Of a stretch of DNA of 64,000 nt, positions 36,975 through 50,200 are shown one piece after another (position 1 is the stretch's first letter; each line of letters opens with the position of its first letter). The notes beneath the pieces were generated by a model. The model made no database searches. It saw nothing but the letters and a program-made list of their open reading frames with translations, and was not told the origin of the DNA. The translations under genes were made by a program, and so were the position numbers. The stretch is from Caprimulgus europaeus (lineage: Eukaryota; Chordata; Aves; Caprimulgiformes; Caprimulgidae), in NCBI GenBank assembly GCA_907165065.1, contig OU015525.1, forward strand, positions 43,816,037-43,880,036, written 5' to 3'.

Positions 36975-37085
36975 TAATCATGCTGAGTCAATGTCACAGC
37001 ATACTGACAGAGGTGCACATTGATGCAGCAGACTTAAATTGGGATTGAACCCACGCATATCCAGTCCCCTCCCTGGAGCCCTGAA
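36975..37085 (-). mobile_element. Possible old tRNA-derived SINE (MIR-like) relic
   Basis: On the minus strand an RNA polymerase III B-box-like GGTTCAATCCC (37051-37041) is preceded by GGGCTCCAGGGA and followed, after a gap, by TCTGTCAGTATGCTGTGACA, which resembles the MIR core order (B box, CTCTGCCAC, AGCTGTGTGACCTTGGGCAAG). The similarity is weak and has an extra segment. No cloverleaf can be drawn, so it is not a tRNA gene. Confidence 0.3.
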
Positions 37086-40000
37086 CTGAAAGCACAGCTA
37101 TGAGAAGGGCCAAGAAAGGCTACACATTAAAATAATTTTACATTTCTTATTATTCACTACAACTTTTTACCTTTTTAACAATTCATGCAAGCAAACCTGG
37201 CAATGACTACTGGTAAGAAATACTGACAGTATCACAGTTTTCCTAGTAGCCTAGGCATGAGGAACAAAGCTAAATTACAAGCATGAAGAAATGGTACTTA
37301 TCTGAGCACTTCAGAAGGCAGAACTGGGAGCAGACTACAGCTCATTTGTTTGTTTGCTTGCTTGTTTTAGTATTCAATTTAAGATAAATAAATAGAAATG
37401 ATGCACTCGGTTGGGTTGGGCTGAGTAGATGAACCACGCTTAACTGTTGATATGCTTAATTTTGCTTACAGGTCTTTCCATCACTTCATGAAAGTTACAC
37501 GTGACAAGCCAAACAGCACATCTAAAAAATCAGGAAAGAAATGTAATCTCTGAGCTTGCCCTGAAATTTCTCAACCAAGTCAACATCTCTTCTATTAAAG
37601 AGATTTGCATAGCATTAAAATAAAAATTCATGTTATAAAGTTGAATATACTGTACTTTGGAAAACTTTGATTCAGAAGATACCAGCAAACTGTGATACAC
37701 AACATTAGAGAGGATACTAGAATAGCCTTACAGTGAACTGTAGGATGGCCACTCCTAAGTTTTTTAAATTAAGAACTACAGTCATTTTAAACTGAAGTAT
37801 AAATATGCAGAAAGGCTTTCTGACAAGCATCAACTAAAAGAGAAAATGTATGAAGATGAAGTGATTTGACTAATATCTTATAAGTTGTCATTTTGTAAAT
37901 ATATCCTTCAAGACCTCAGATCTTACCTTGCCTTTCTTTTCAAGTTTCTAACAGAATTTTTTTTTTTTTTCTGCCAGACCCTGTGAAAACTCAGTTCTTT
38001 GGCTGTGTAACAGAGTGAAAACCTGGCCATTAGTGTAAGACTAGAGCAGCATGTTCTTTAATCCAGTGATGGGGACCTTCATTAGATTATCTCATAGCTA
38101 TGGGACAAGATACTGCTAAAGCTAAATGATACATCATTAAATTATGTTTTCTTCCTCTTCAGGCAAAGAATGAGTATAGCACTAGATTAGTTTGAAAGAC
38201 TGAAAACGAAAGGAAGGAAAGAGCTCTGTAGCATGCATCAGAAGTGACAAAAGTTGATAAAATTTTTAATACTCATTTATTTACATAATTAGGTACAAGC
38301 AGTCACTTATGTTAATTGTGGAAATTACTACTGTAATATATAGCCTAAATGAATTGCAGATCAGTGCATGCTTCAGTGTTTTATGACCTCCCTTGCACAT
38401 GCCTAGTGAAAGCCTGCCACTCTGCAACAGAGGAAGGTATTACTACAATAAAATCATAGGCGGACTTTGCTAAAAACTATACTTTTTTAATATGACACAG
38501 AAGAAGCTGGGTGTTTTAAGCAATAGACAGGTTTGTGTCCCACTGTTTAGCAACAGTTATTCTAATTGTGTTTCACGGTATCTTCAGAGTCAAAAATATG
38601 AATTACAGGAATGATCTCCATAAACTACACAAACAAATGACAGTCCCCTCAGCCGCCTTCCCCACACTGATCTCCATCCACCATTACAGGAAAGGTTTAA
38701 TTTAGCATTCTGCTATAAACTTGAGTCAGTTACATGTTCACCATACTGACATTCCAACATCTTTTAATCTTATTATGTCAATATCACATCTGTGTAAAAA
38801 TGTGTATTTTGGTGCATAAAAAGATCTCTCGCTACTGACAAATCAAAGTGCATTAACCTGGGAAGCTCGGAGATTGCCATGCACACCCATACAGCCCTTT
38901 TGTCAGAGATCCCACTGATTAGAAAACAAAGTATCTAAAACTCAACAAGCATTTCACACACAGTGACATTTCTGCAGAAGACCACAACTTACACATTCAT
39001 CAGTATTAGCAAGTTATTTTCCCAAGTTATTTACTACACACATACCATGCCCAGTGCCGCTGCTGAAACTAAAACGTTCACTTGGACTGAGCTTTTAGTG
39101 AAAGTCAAAGCTTAGCTATAAATCTATGCAAATGCTTTTATTCTGTGCTACCTTCGAGTTAGAACAGAACGTACATTAAGGTCATGGTAAAAGATTGTCT
39201 TTTCAGGCTCTTATAGAGAAGAAACCAAGGAAATCAATACGAGCAAACTTAATTAAACACCATCTGAAGTTCTCTCTCTCCCAAACCTGCCCAGAATTCA
39301 CATCTCTATCCCCTGCGTTTCAGAGACAAGTGTTTCACAGCTATGAGAAGGCAGGCTGCTTAGCTTATACACTATCAGTGCTGAAAGGTGAACAGAATTC
39401 ATTCCTTGCAGTGTGACAGGTCTGCTCTGAGCTCCCTGAGTTTTTAGCAAGACATTTAGAGCCCCGTGGGCCTCCTCCTTTCAAGTGGAGTTCCTCTGAG
39501 AGCAGAATTAGTCCCTGGTCTGCAAAATGTGCTCCAGGTACTGAAATAAATTACAGTCAACTTTTCATTTCATGCCAGTGTCAAGTATGGCAATAAATAT
39601 ACACAAGCTAAAACCTAGCAAACAAACGAGGCTGGGCAAACCATCTCGTCACAGCAACAGAATCTCAAAGAAAATCACCAGGTAGGGCACAAGAAAGTTA
39701 AAGGCATAAAAATCAAAACTCAGGGTTCACTATTTTAATCCGTAACCCGGTCTAAAGGTTAACAGGCACTCTGCTGCTCTCCTACAAGAACCACCATTGG
39801 AAAGCAATTAAGAGATTCCTATAATTTAGTTATAGCTCAGCACAAAGGAAAAGGCATTTTATATTAACGCCTTTAAGAAGGCATCATCTCTTACAGCTGC
39901 AGGAGTGGGAAACACTGGGACACTGTCCTTCCCTCCCGGCTATCACCCGCAGCTCCGCACCGGCGGGATTCCCGCGGCGGACTCCGGCAGAGTTGGAGCT

Positions 40001-40166
40001 GGGCTGCCCCGTCACCCCAGCCACGAACCTCCCGAACCTCAACGCTCGAAAACTGCCGACCATCCTGCCTCCAACCCAGGAGCGGGCGGCAAACAGCTGC
40101 AAAAAATAAAAAGTCACTCGAGACGAAGGTAACGCAGCGAAACGGCGGCAGAAAGAGAGCACTTAC

Positions 40167-40640
40167 TTGCCTGTACACCACCGCCGGGCGACCTCCTCTC
40201 AGCTGGTGAAACGGTGCGCCGCTCGTCCTCCTCGGACCGCTCCGCGCTATATCCAAAATATGACCACAGGGCGCCGGCGCATCCCCGGGCTCAGCCGGAG
40301 CGCTCAGGGAGCCCGGCCGCCGCGCCCCCCAGCCCAGTGCCCATGCTGCCAGCCACAGCCCCGGCAACTAACATGGCATCGCACCCGAGCAGCCGCCGCG
40401 CCGAGGGGGAGCGTGGGGCTCCCCGCGCCCTTCCCGGAGACGGAGCGGGAACGCCGGGCGGGGAAGTGCGGACAGGCAGCGCCGCCCCTCCGCGGCGGCG
40501 AGCAGCCAGGCGAGGCGAGGGGAAACGAGGGGAGGCGAGGCGAGGCGGCGCGGCGCCGCCACCGCGGCCGCAGCCAGCCGCGGCGATGCTGGCCCCGCCC
40601 GGGACCCCCGCCCACCCCCCGCCGCTCCCGGGGCGCTCCG
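40167..40640 (-). other. Probable first exon (5' UTR) of a minus-strand gene
   Basis: The 3' boundary is set by the donor GCAA|GTAAGT at 40167/40166. The start is uncertain and placed in the GC-box region. ATGs in this interval open only short frames (for example one of 27 codons from near 40377 and one of 11 codons near 40285), so the exon looks untranslated, with short upstream frames. The predicted intron would run left into the AT-rich half of the window, where the minus-strand exon candidates lie. Confidence 0.45.
40509..40556 (+). repeat. GGCGA pentamer repeat in the CpG island
   Basis: Imperfect repeats of GGCGA/GGGGA on the plus strand in the promoter core, purine-rich and ending in GGCGCGGCGCC. 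The block lies inside the presumed divergent promoter, where a purine-rich repeat may form unusual DNA structure. Confidence 0.7.
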
Positions 40641-40679
40641 TAACACCGCCCCGCTGCCGGCGCCACGGGATCCGGTGAC

Positions 40680-41053
40680 GCGCACCCCTCCCCCGGGCCG
40701 GCCCCTGTGGCGGAGCGGGGCGAGCGGGCGATTAGGCGGGGCTCCGCGCCGCACGGGGGGCGGCCCCCGGCGGGTAACGGAAGGCTCAGCCGAGCCCGCC
40801 GGCAAGCACGGCCCTCCCGCCGCGGCTGTCCCGTCCCGCCACGGCGGCAGGCGACCCCCAGCGGGCGGGGGAGGCCCGCTGCTGGCCTGGGTGCCGGTAG
40901 AGCTGTCGGTCCGCCGGGGGTGGTGATGTCCCCCTGAGCCGGGGGGGAGCCCGCTGGCCTGCAACCCGCGGAGCCCTTCCCGGTCCTGGGGAGCGGTGGC
41001 TGCGGCTCTAACCTGTGCCCAGGAGAGAAATTTGTCTTCCCCTTCCCTACTCA
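40680..41053 (+). other. Probable first exon of a plus-strand transcript
   Basis: The 3' boundary is set by the donor CTCA|GTAAGT at 41053/41054, matching the donor consensus at the intron side. The start is uncertain. No ATG-initiated frame with a good context runs into the donor, so it is probably untranslated. Later donor-like sites in the island (CGGT|GTAAGG near 41485 and GACG|GTGAGG near 41584) are alternatives. Confidence 0.35.
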
Positions 41054-43547
41054 GTAAGTCTCCGTTTCGGCTCAACTTCCCCGGCTGCCGTTTCTCCTGG
41101 CTGCGTGAGTGGGTCTGGACTGATCGCTCGCTGGACAGAAAATACACCGACCCCCATGTGTGGAAGAAACTTGGTGCCCGTTTTATCCCTTTGCCGGTTC
41201 GGGCGCGACCCTCCTCCCCGTCTCCCAGCCTCTAACCCTGGCCACGGCTCTGCGGTCCCTACTCCGCACCAGAGCACAGCGAGCCCCGCTTTCCTGGGGA
41301 GCCTCCGGCGAGCACGGAGCCCAAAAAACGGCAGGTGTGCGGGGGTGCTCCCTCCCAAAGACCCTGCGTGATCCCCTCCCTCCTCCTCCGCACGTCCGTG
41401 CCTCTGATAGCGGCACACGGCACCCCGCTGGAGATCACCCCGCGGTCCTCGCCCTCCCCGTCGGGCAGCGCTGAAATGATCCGGTGTAAGGTGGCAGATC
41501 AGCGAGACGCATGCAAGCACATATATATATACACAACGCACATATATTTGTATGTATGCGCACACACACCACACGAACAGGACGGTGAGGGGCGGCCGCC
41601 GCGGGGGAGCTGAATCTCCCCCGCGGGCCGCCAGGCTCCCACCCGCCTCCGCGAAGGCTGTGGGAAGGGAAGGAGAATTAACGGTGGAGGGAAAAGCAGA
41701 AAGAGGGAGCCCGGAGGAGCCGCCCCTCCGCATCTGCTTCTCCGCGCTGGCTGCGGGGAGCAGCAAGACCCACGGGCCCCTCGCGGCGGCTACCGGCAGC
41801 CGATACTGGCTGCAGCGGGAGCGGAGCGGACTTGCCGCCGCACGCCAACGGTGTGGGGAGCTACGGGCACGGACAGGGAGACGGGCGGCTGTGGCTGCCG
41901 GGCAGCGGAGCCTCTGCTCCAGCTCCGATTGGGGCAGGGGCGGCCCGTCGCGGTGCTCGTGCTCGTGCTCCGCTTGGGTGCGTGGAGCAGTCGTGGCCTC
42001 ATCGGCATCCTCTGGGGCCTGTTACAGCTCTCGGGAATGTGTTACTGTGATTAAGCTGAGGATATCGGGAAGGATGGCCAAAATTATAACGCCGGTAGAA
42101 AGATATTGAGCTTTGCTCTTCTGTAGCTCCTCAGCCAGCACTTTTCCTCTTAACTCTTTTTTAGACTTCTTGGAGTGAAAAGTAATTTTCATATGCAATT
42201 TACAGTTAAGGGGTCATCTTCCACCAGTGCAAAGAAAGATGTTTCTGTTCCTTATGAATTCCTTTTATAAATATTAACTTCAACAATGGGCGGTGAGCCA
42301 TTAATAGGAAAAAAGATTTTAAAAGACAGCTTCATGCAAGCTAAATACAAAGATAATAGAGTGCTCTGAAGAGTATTTTTAAGTGTTGAGTTGATAAATG
42401 CATGAGAATATGCAGTGAGAGGTTTCATGTCTAATTGAACAGATTTGTACTTCAGTTCTCATCTGGAGATACAGATCCTTATTTTGCCCTGTTTCTTCAT
42501 ACTGATTGATGTTAGCAGAGTTCTTGATAGCAACAAGCTAACCAAGTTATCTGCCTTATTGTGGTTCTACTGAAAGATTGAATGGTTTGAAGTGACAGTT
42601 CTCCTGACAAGATTGAAAAAATAAGTGATTACAACTATACATATATTAGGATCAAGATGATTAAAATACATGTCTAAGAATTTAAATAAGTGAAATGTAA
42701 TGAACCAAAAACTATTCAAAGTCAAACACAGGAGTAAAGTGGAACTGTAACCCTCTGTGCTCATGCCCTGCTGAGAAAGATGACACCCAACCCTTGAGAG
42801 CACAGTTTTTAAAAAAAGTGGAAACAAATAAAATTTTATGATCTTTTAACTGCCCTGGCTAGAGACAATCCCACACTCAAGTTCCAACAGGGACACCTCC
42901 TCTCTTTTCAGTACTGAAGCCACCTTCACATACCACTCTCAAACCTGGGTATAGATTAATTAGTACGTGCCATGTTCCCCCTACCTGCTGGAGGATCTGT
43001 AATCTTTAATGGAGACCTCTCTGTTCTGTTTTGTTGGGGTTTTTTTCAGTGTGATGATGAAGAGTAGGGTTGTTTAAGCAAGCAAATAAGTTTCATTTTC
43101 ACAAGAGGAAGTTGTTAGAATTTTCACTGCAGCATCTTTCAAACTATTTCTATATTTATTAGAATACATATATGTTAGTTACAAGTTTCATTAGCAGTAA
43201 GAATATGCTGAACATGAATGCTACCAAACCAGGTGAAAACTGTGCAATATTTTTAATCATTATCAAACTGATCCCACATGATTGTGTGAAATAAGTGTGA
43301 CTGCCAGTTTTACACATGATTATATTGTCAACTTTTTGTTTTATTTTAGCTTCAGGTAGCACAAACACAACATAGGATCCTTACATATACAGAAAACATA
43401 TTTCTGGTAAGCTTAGTATGCAGTCAAGAACATGAATCAACGTTTAAAGTCAGACCGGGTGAGCCAGAATTGGTTTTATGTAGTATGAGCAATGCTAATT
43501 AACAAATTTTGCATAATAACCTGATGGTAGATTGGCTTCTGTTGTAG

Positions 43548-43712
43548 GTTCTGCAACTTCAGCAGACTGGCACCATAAAAGTCACCAACAAGGATGGAGT
43601 GACAGAAGAGGAACAGTGTTAAAAATGGAAGAAATAGAGGCTAAGCATGAAGATAAAATGGCATTGTTTAAAAAAGATGGAGGTGAAAAGAAGAATGTCA
43701 CCCAACAAGAAG
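43548..43712 (+). CDS. Possible internal coding exon with GC donor (165 nt)
   Basis: The acceptor TTGGCTTCTGTTGTAG precedes 43548. The 3' boundary AAG|GCAAGT matches the consensus of the minor GC-AG intron class. One frame is open: two nucleotides, 54 codons, one nucleotide (phase 1 in and out, length divisible by three). The peptide becomes highly charged (KMEEIEAKHEDKMALFKKDG, then EKKNVTQQE). A second frame (VLQLQQTGTIKVTNKDGVTE) ends in a stop after 24 codons and would make this a terminal exon instead. It lies 2.5 kb downstream of the plus-strand first-exon donor. The family was not recognised, and an lncRNA exon is possible. Confidence 0.28.
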
Positions 43713-46700
43713 GCAAGTGATATCCTTTGTAAAACCATATTGACTATCTGCAAGAGGTCATTTGTCTTCTTTTCCTTTAGCAAAATTATTACAACGCCAA
43801 ATCTCTTTTTTCTAAAGTATAGTTCACTTTGACTGTGTGCCACTAGTGGTTCTGACTTTTGGCAGCCAAACACTGGTGCATACGTCTGTCACACATAAAC
43901 CTCACTGTGAAAGTGCTGGGAAAAGAAGAACTGAGAAGTAAGGCTTTGAAAAAGTGCATGGGGAAATAAACCATGTGTAGTAGTGGACAATTAAGATGAA
44001 TATATAAGAAAATGTGACAGATGCTTTGGGAAGCAGAGGGTAGAGCCTTCTTATCTAATATCGCTACAATAGTGGGTTTTCCATTCATGTACCAGGTCCT
44101 AGCACCTCTGGGAACGCCTCACGGCTCCCCACTGTTGCCTATTCTTCCTTGACAGAAGCTTGCTCTTTATCAATTGCAAACCATCAGCAATATGAAATAC
44201 ACTTCAGTCTGCAAATGAAGGCAAGGTATACTCCTATTGTGAATATGAAAATCTGTACCTGAAACCAAGCATGGTTGATCTTCATTGAGAAGTATTCTTT
44301 TTTTCCAATGACAAAGTGCCTTTAATAGACCTCTAGATGTGTTTTTAATTCCTACAAAGTATCGGGTCATATTTAGCCACATAAAAAACCTCAATCCAAA
44401 GATACTATCAGTCTATAAGAAGATCTTGAGCAGAATATCAGAGAAATTGAAGTGAAACGTATAGCACTGATGGGTTTTTAATTTACTGTATGAGAATAGA
44501 ATTACTCTATTTTCAATATCCACTTTTGGAAAAGATATCAATCAGAATAGCAAATGTAACTCCCTCACGGACAGGTGTCACGCACCTTATAATAAGTAGG
44601 TCACAAGGTCATCTATGAGCACCAAACTCTTGGTGCTCCCTATACTGAGGTACAAATGCAGAGCACATTTGCAATTTCTGATGAGTTTGTATTGGTTTTA
44701 ATTTCCATTCATAGACTAGTAATAATCTACACAAGTCCAGCAAAGTCTGTGAACTTGTTCCTTCTTGTTTCCCCACAACTACTCTAAACTAAACTTCAAG
44801 AAAATACTTGGTTTACCAGTATCTGGCACACTTACATAAAATAATGTGTCATTTGTCACCATGGGTTGTAATCTGAAAAGCTGACTCGGGAAATGACGGA
44901 GATCAAAATAGCCTTTTACAGTCTGTGGGTGGCCAAAAAAGCTGCAGCTATATTCCATAATATTCCTTGCTGGTGTGATTTGTTTCTCAAGACCTCTTGT
45001 CAATCCATTTAAAACTCACACTCACGCAGACCCAAAGAGAGACTCGGGGGTTTGTTCAGACTGGAACCAAATATGCTTATACATTAAAATCCCTCTTTTC
45101 ACATGTAAACAGGATATTAGCAATTCTGTGTGAAATTTAGTTTGAAATTCTGAGCTTTTCAAATAATCTCAAAGCTTGGAGAATTTATACACATATAACA
45201 TTGAAACCAAGCAGAGAACCTCAAAGATGCAACATGGTGAAGTTCATAGTCTTAAATTTATTCCTTAATCCCAAATTTTACACCCAGCCTGTATATCATG
45301 TTCAGTACTGTTATTATTTATGCCAGTCTATAATTGGCTTGCATCTCTTTAATAGATATTTTTAACCTATAAGTTAATTTGAATAAAATTATAGCAAAGG
45401 ATTTTAACTAGTATCAGAGAAATTATCTGTTATCCACCTTAGTAGTGCCTTTTTTCTGTATTATCCTCAATAAAAAACCCCTTATTTCTGCATTATCACA
45501 ATTACCCTATTTATTCACCAGAAGAGGACAAAATTGTCCTCTGTGCATTTAAAAATCAATTTTACATATTGCAGAGTTCAAAACTGTTTTTTTTTCCTTT
45601 TGGAAGCCAAATAACTGAGGAAAGATAAGTATCATTTAAAAACAACTAACTTACACTCTGTAGCATTTATAAGTCTCTGTAAGAAAACTAAAAAGGTAAA
45701 AGATGGCTAAGGATGTGAAAGAATTTATTTCTGTTAGCTTCACAATTTTTTAACTGGTAGTTAAAAAACAAAACAGTGGAATTCAGATATGGGATGTAAT
45801 CTGCAAATAATTCAACTAACTAAAGCATTTTGTAATAGATGTGGATACAACCCTGGTGTATAAAATGATTCCTGTGTTCCTGGCATCAAAGATCATTAGG
45901 ATATACTTGAGACAAAACTGGATTAAAAGTCACAGTTTTGCCCAGAAGTTGGAACCACTCTGCAAAGAGGTATTAAGGTTTGGATACAAAATTACTCCTG
46001 TTACAAATAAACCCTGACAGATGGGTGACAAAGTTGGGTCCAAGGCCACAGATCAGAGTCAATTCAGCAGAGTCCATGGCCAGGCACAGGCATGGCTATG
46101 AAAGAACTGCAGGCAGGCAGTGTGCCTGTAGCCTGCATCAGGGAATGATGGCCCTGGGTGGAGCTCAAATGTGGTTCTGGTCCCATGGACAGGGGTGAGG
46201 GTGCGGGGGAGGCTGGGTGGGGACAGTAAGGACTGGAGTACCCTCAGAGCCCTCGCAGTTGATACAGATAGAAAATACGCTTCACCTGTAACTGTGGTGG
46301 AGCAGGGCCTGCTGCTTTTCTGAAGTACACCTACTCCAGGACATTCCTGCTGCAAAGGTTTTCTGTGCTGCATATGTGTGTACCAGATTGTCCCTCATTA
46401 TAAAAACATGAAGGTACTGAGCCAAAGATCCAGCTCTGATATGGCATTTCCCAAGAGCTGTTGATTCCAGGGCAAAGCATGCTCTCCTGCAATTCCAGCA
46501 CTGTTATGCTCACAGATATTAAAAAATGCCCACAGCATTTCATTCAGAAATCATGAAATCAGTATTTTTTTGTTACTGTAAGAAACACTCGTTCAAAATG
46601 GTTCTGATTTTTATACAAGGAAAAACATTTTGACATGGTACCTTTGAAGTGTTCCTTCTGAGATGCGATCAGCAGCAATTAAACCCAGGAATGAATTTGG

Positions 46701-47189
46701 ACTATCCACCTCTACTTGTCTTTCACAGTAGTAATCTGTCTTCCAAGTATTACTTCTCTATAAATATTATATGTTTCTGAAATAATTTTTTCACAGAAGT
46801 AAAGCGAAGGATAAAATAATCCTGGTGGGTTTTTTAAGCTATAGATGCAATCGGCTAAAACGAAGAGTGACATCTGCATCATCTTAGTCTCAGATAAGTG
46901 CTCTGGTCTTGCTGCCTGCATTATCCTCCTTCCTGGAGGGAATTCCAGTGGCCTAGACATCTGTAGGAAAGCTCTATTAATACTTACAAATGGGGAAGGA
47001 ACAAAATAGATATCTTTTGTAAATTTAACCAATCATTTTAGCAATTCCTTGATAATTATTTTGGGGGAGGGAAGAATAACAGTGAGAAAATTATAAAAGT
47101 ATTGCAGGGTGACAGCCTTACAATCTTGATACTGTATTTAATATTCAATTTTCTCTAGAAACAACATGTATCCTATTTTTTTGTCATAG

Positions 47190-47201
47190 GTGGCTCAGAA
47201 G
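47190..47201 (+). CDS. Possible 12-nt microexon
   Basis: A strong acceptor (TCCTATTTTTTTGTCATAG) is followed by GTGGCTCAGAAG and then the consensus donor GTGAGT. Its length is divisible by three. In phase 1 it would add Gly-Ser-Glu between neighbours that also use phase 1. Microexons of this size occur in neuronal and muscle genes. No UGC splicing-enhancer motif is visible in the last 40 nt of the upstream intron, which argues against the classic neural class. Confidence 0.2.
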
Positions 47202-50200
47202 GTGAGTTCAGTTGATCAGCTTCCTCTGAATTTCAATTGACTGACATTTGTAAATTTTCCTATTTTGTGCTAACTAGCTATTCATTATTTCATAAAGACA
47301 CTTCTCTTTCTTTTGTTACAAAAATTTGTGTAAAGATTATTTATTTATTTATTATCTTCTGCACATATTTAATTATTTTATTAGACCTTGTGCTATCATA
47401 ATGAAAGATTGACTGAGGAAAACATTAAGTACTACTTAAATAAGCCAAATTATTTATTGCTTTCAGAAGGGTAAATTGACTCTTAAGTATATTCCAATTC
47501 TATTTCTCTCTTAGTAATACCTCTCAAAGGTGATCTGATATTATCTGCAGATGTGATGAAAATAGCCATAATTTATATGTACTCAAATATTAATTGCAGC
47601 TTGTTCCTGATGAAACACTTGTCCGTATGTAATAGTTGGACATGGTAGTTTTTATATGTTAATTAGTCTTCAACATAGGTCTCAGCTTTAAAACAAAAGG
47701 AAAGAGAAAGTAGACATACATCTCAAAACAATCTTATTTTTCACTGCTGATGTTACTGGGAGACTAAGTATATATGGTCACAGATCTATCACAAACTTAT
47801 GAAATCCTTAAGAAAAGCTATCATGGAGAGAGATGCATGGCTATGGAATTAATATTAATTCCTGGCTTTTCTCCCAAGTGTCACTAACCAGCGAGTTAAA
47901 GTTTATGCCAAAACTATTAAGAATGCTTTAAAGAAATGTTAACTCCATACTTTGCTTAATTTTTTTAAAGAAAATTTTGTGTTAACATTTGGGTTAATAT
48001 TTGTTTTCCATTGCTGATTAATAGCCCTTAAAAGAAACAAACATAAAACCCTAGAACTGATAAGAAGGTTGCAGAGTTTTAAACATACGCAATACATGCA
48101 TTTTAGAAATTAAATCATTGTGAAATTCATCAGTTGTATCAGGCCAGAAATGGCGAGAAAGATCACTTTTATTTGGTAGGAAATGCTATATTGTTGATAA
48201 AATATCTCAAAATTTTCCAGCTAACAGAACAATTCAGAAAAGCTCCTTTCACATCATTCAAAACCTTTGTTATGTTTTCCTCTTTTATTCCGTATAGTGA
48301 AATTAGAAGTCATTCTAAAACAGAAAATACATATATTTTCTCTTCTGATAATATCAGTTTATTTTGATGTTTACTTCGAAACACAACTTTATTAAGCTGA
48401 CTTGATGCCACTGTGGCTCTTCACCAAAATGCTTCTGATAAATTGGCTTTTCTGCAACGGAAGCATTCTATAAAAAAAAAAAAATCAAACTAATTCTATT
48501 TATAAGAGAAAGTCCATGTACCAGTCCATATACCACTCATGCCAGCTACTTTGACTGATTGGCATCTGAATCCGAGCTAGTATTGATGGGTGCTGATATA
48601 TATCGAAGTTTCTCTGCGCCCTTGTATCAAACTGAAGGCTGGAACAATCACTTGCAGCAGCTCCTGTACAGAAGTTGATGTGCAGCTGCCAATAGATAAA
48701 TCATTTACTTTCAGCACCTGTGCTGCATACTTCCTAGAGGTTTAACATTAGCATGCTGGCTCCCTCTCTGCAGAGAGAAAAGATTGTTAACCTGAAGCCA
48801 TTTTATGGACAAAGAGACACATTCTGACAAACTGAAATACTGAGGAAAAAAAAAAGTCAAAGCTGAAATATGGCATTTCTCATTATAAAGCTTCTTTCTG
48901 ATAAAAAGAGAGGGGTTCAAGGAACTGTCACATACATAATGTATTCTTTGTATTCTTCCTGGTACATCAGGCAAAAGATTCTGTCTGGCTTTTGTGATTG
49001 TCTTGTCTAAATTACAGTTTTTGCTTGTGGATTCCTCTGGTCACAAAATGGTTTAGTGCTCCCAGATCACAGAGGAGAATCACTTAGGAGACATTCCACA
49101 GTCTCTCATGATAAAGAACTCTATTAAAACTACAACCCAGACGTGAAGATCCTGTGGAGACACTCCAAAGACTGACATTTTGCGCTGAAAAAAAATCTTG
49201 AGAAACCTCTTACAACTGTCTGGCAAACTCAGATTTATTCCCATTGACCCTTATGAACTTGATATTCTAGTTTGGGCGACAATCCAAGATCTTTTGTGAA
49301 ACTGGGTTCCCCCAAGCCTCCTTAACGTCGCTAGCTCTTAGATAATAGGCCTTAAAGTCTCAAGACACCCTGAGATCTTTCAACCCTGAGCCATCCCCAT
49401 GTTAAAGGCTTCACTAAGCTGCATACTGCTCAGTTAGTAACAGCTCAGATGCTGTTGTCAATCTGATTTCTTTTGAGATCTTAGTCAGTGAATCTCTCCT
49501 GTCCACTTTTGCTCATTCAGAGCGTGAAAATGTGAACTTTTATTTACACTTTCTACCCAGATAGGTCTGAGACTCTAAGAAGGAAAGAGCAATAGTACAA
49601 TAGCGTTCTTTATAGAACTGGGAATAATAATAGTAATATTTTTTGGTGGCAGATGGTGAGGGTCATAAAGAGCTGTATGCATGCATGTACATACACAGTA
49701 TGAGTCCCTAAAAATCATCAATCAGGGCTCTAATGTTCTGAATACAGCAAAACATTATAGTTATAAAAGAACTCTGAAGTACCAAATACAAAATTTTTAG
49801 TGTTCTTCTCACTAGGTATCTTTAATTCACATGTAAATAATATATAAAACCAGTACTTAAAATAAGGTAGACAACATGAAGAATATTAGAAATCTGAAGA
49901 AAATACTTTGTGTGTAACAATCTCAGCAGTAGTGTCAATTTATGTAATCTATGTATTGTAAATCTATGCAAAAATATATTTCAAAAAACTGAAATGCCAT
50001 GTAGGACAACTGAAGTTGAAAATATTGAGAATATGCAGAGTTGTGATTTTTAAAAATGTAGTCTTTAGAAAAGTGAAAAGAAAATATATTACTTATGTGT
50101 TCTTATGGGCGCATTCTTTACCAAGGATGGCAATCCTGCCCTCAGGCTCTCGTGAGCAGCCCCCAGCATCTCTGAGGAATACATTTTATTGCATAATAGC

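Larger units (their letters stand above)
29663..39929. other. AT-rich single-copy DNA, probably intron of the minus-strand unit
   Basis: No recognised repeats other than the possible SINE relic near 37 kb. It contains the exon candidates at 32611-32789 and 35690-35815, a poly(G) run at 36817-36831, and many short chance frames. Its position directly downstream of the minus-strand first-exon donor at 40166 suggests intron 1. Confidence 0.45.
39930..42060. promoter_or_regulatory. CpG island, probable bidirectional promoter
   Basis: About 2.1 kb of very G+C- and CpG-rich DNA, abruptly set in AT-rich flanks. GC boxes (CCCCGCCC) occur at 40593-40600 and 40606-40613, GGCGGGG at 40736, and an inverted CCAAT box (ATTGG) at 41928-41932 next to GGGGCAGGGGCGG. 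There is no clear TATA box. A consensus donor GTAAGT occurs on the minus strand at 40166-40161 and another on the plus strand at 41054-41059, so transcripts probably leave in both directions from the core at about 40.4-41.0 kb. Long open frames here (up to 259 codons on the minus strand) are explained by the scarcity of A/T-rich stop codons. Short tandem elements include (GGCGA)n at 40509-40556 and GTGCTC x3 near 41955. The gene or genes served could not be named. Confidence 0.88.

Noticed and set aside
37030-37060. tRNA gene suggested by the B-box-like GGTTCAATCCC
   Set aside because: No A box at the right distance, no acceptor-stem pairing and no anticodon arm. At best a SINE relic.
40214-41766. 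Long open frames in the CpG island (up to 259 codons minus, 154-185 codons plus)
   Set aside because: All frames are open because stop codons are rare at this G+C content. The peptides are low-complexity Pro/Arg/Gly/Ala and overlap on both strands, and no domain is seen.
44779-45003. Minus-strand frame with an internal TTAT|GTAAGTG donor
   Set aside because: No credible acceptor upstream of the frame. Length and composition are compatible with chance.
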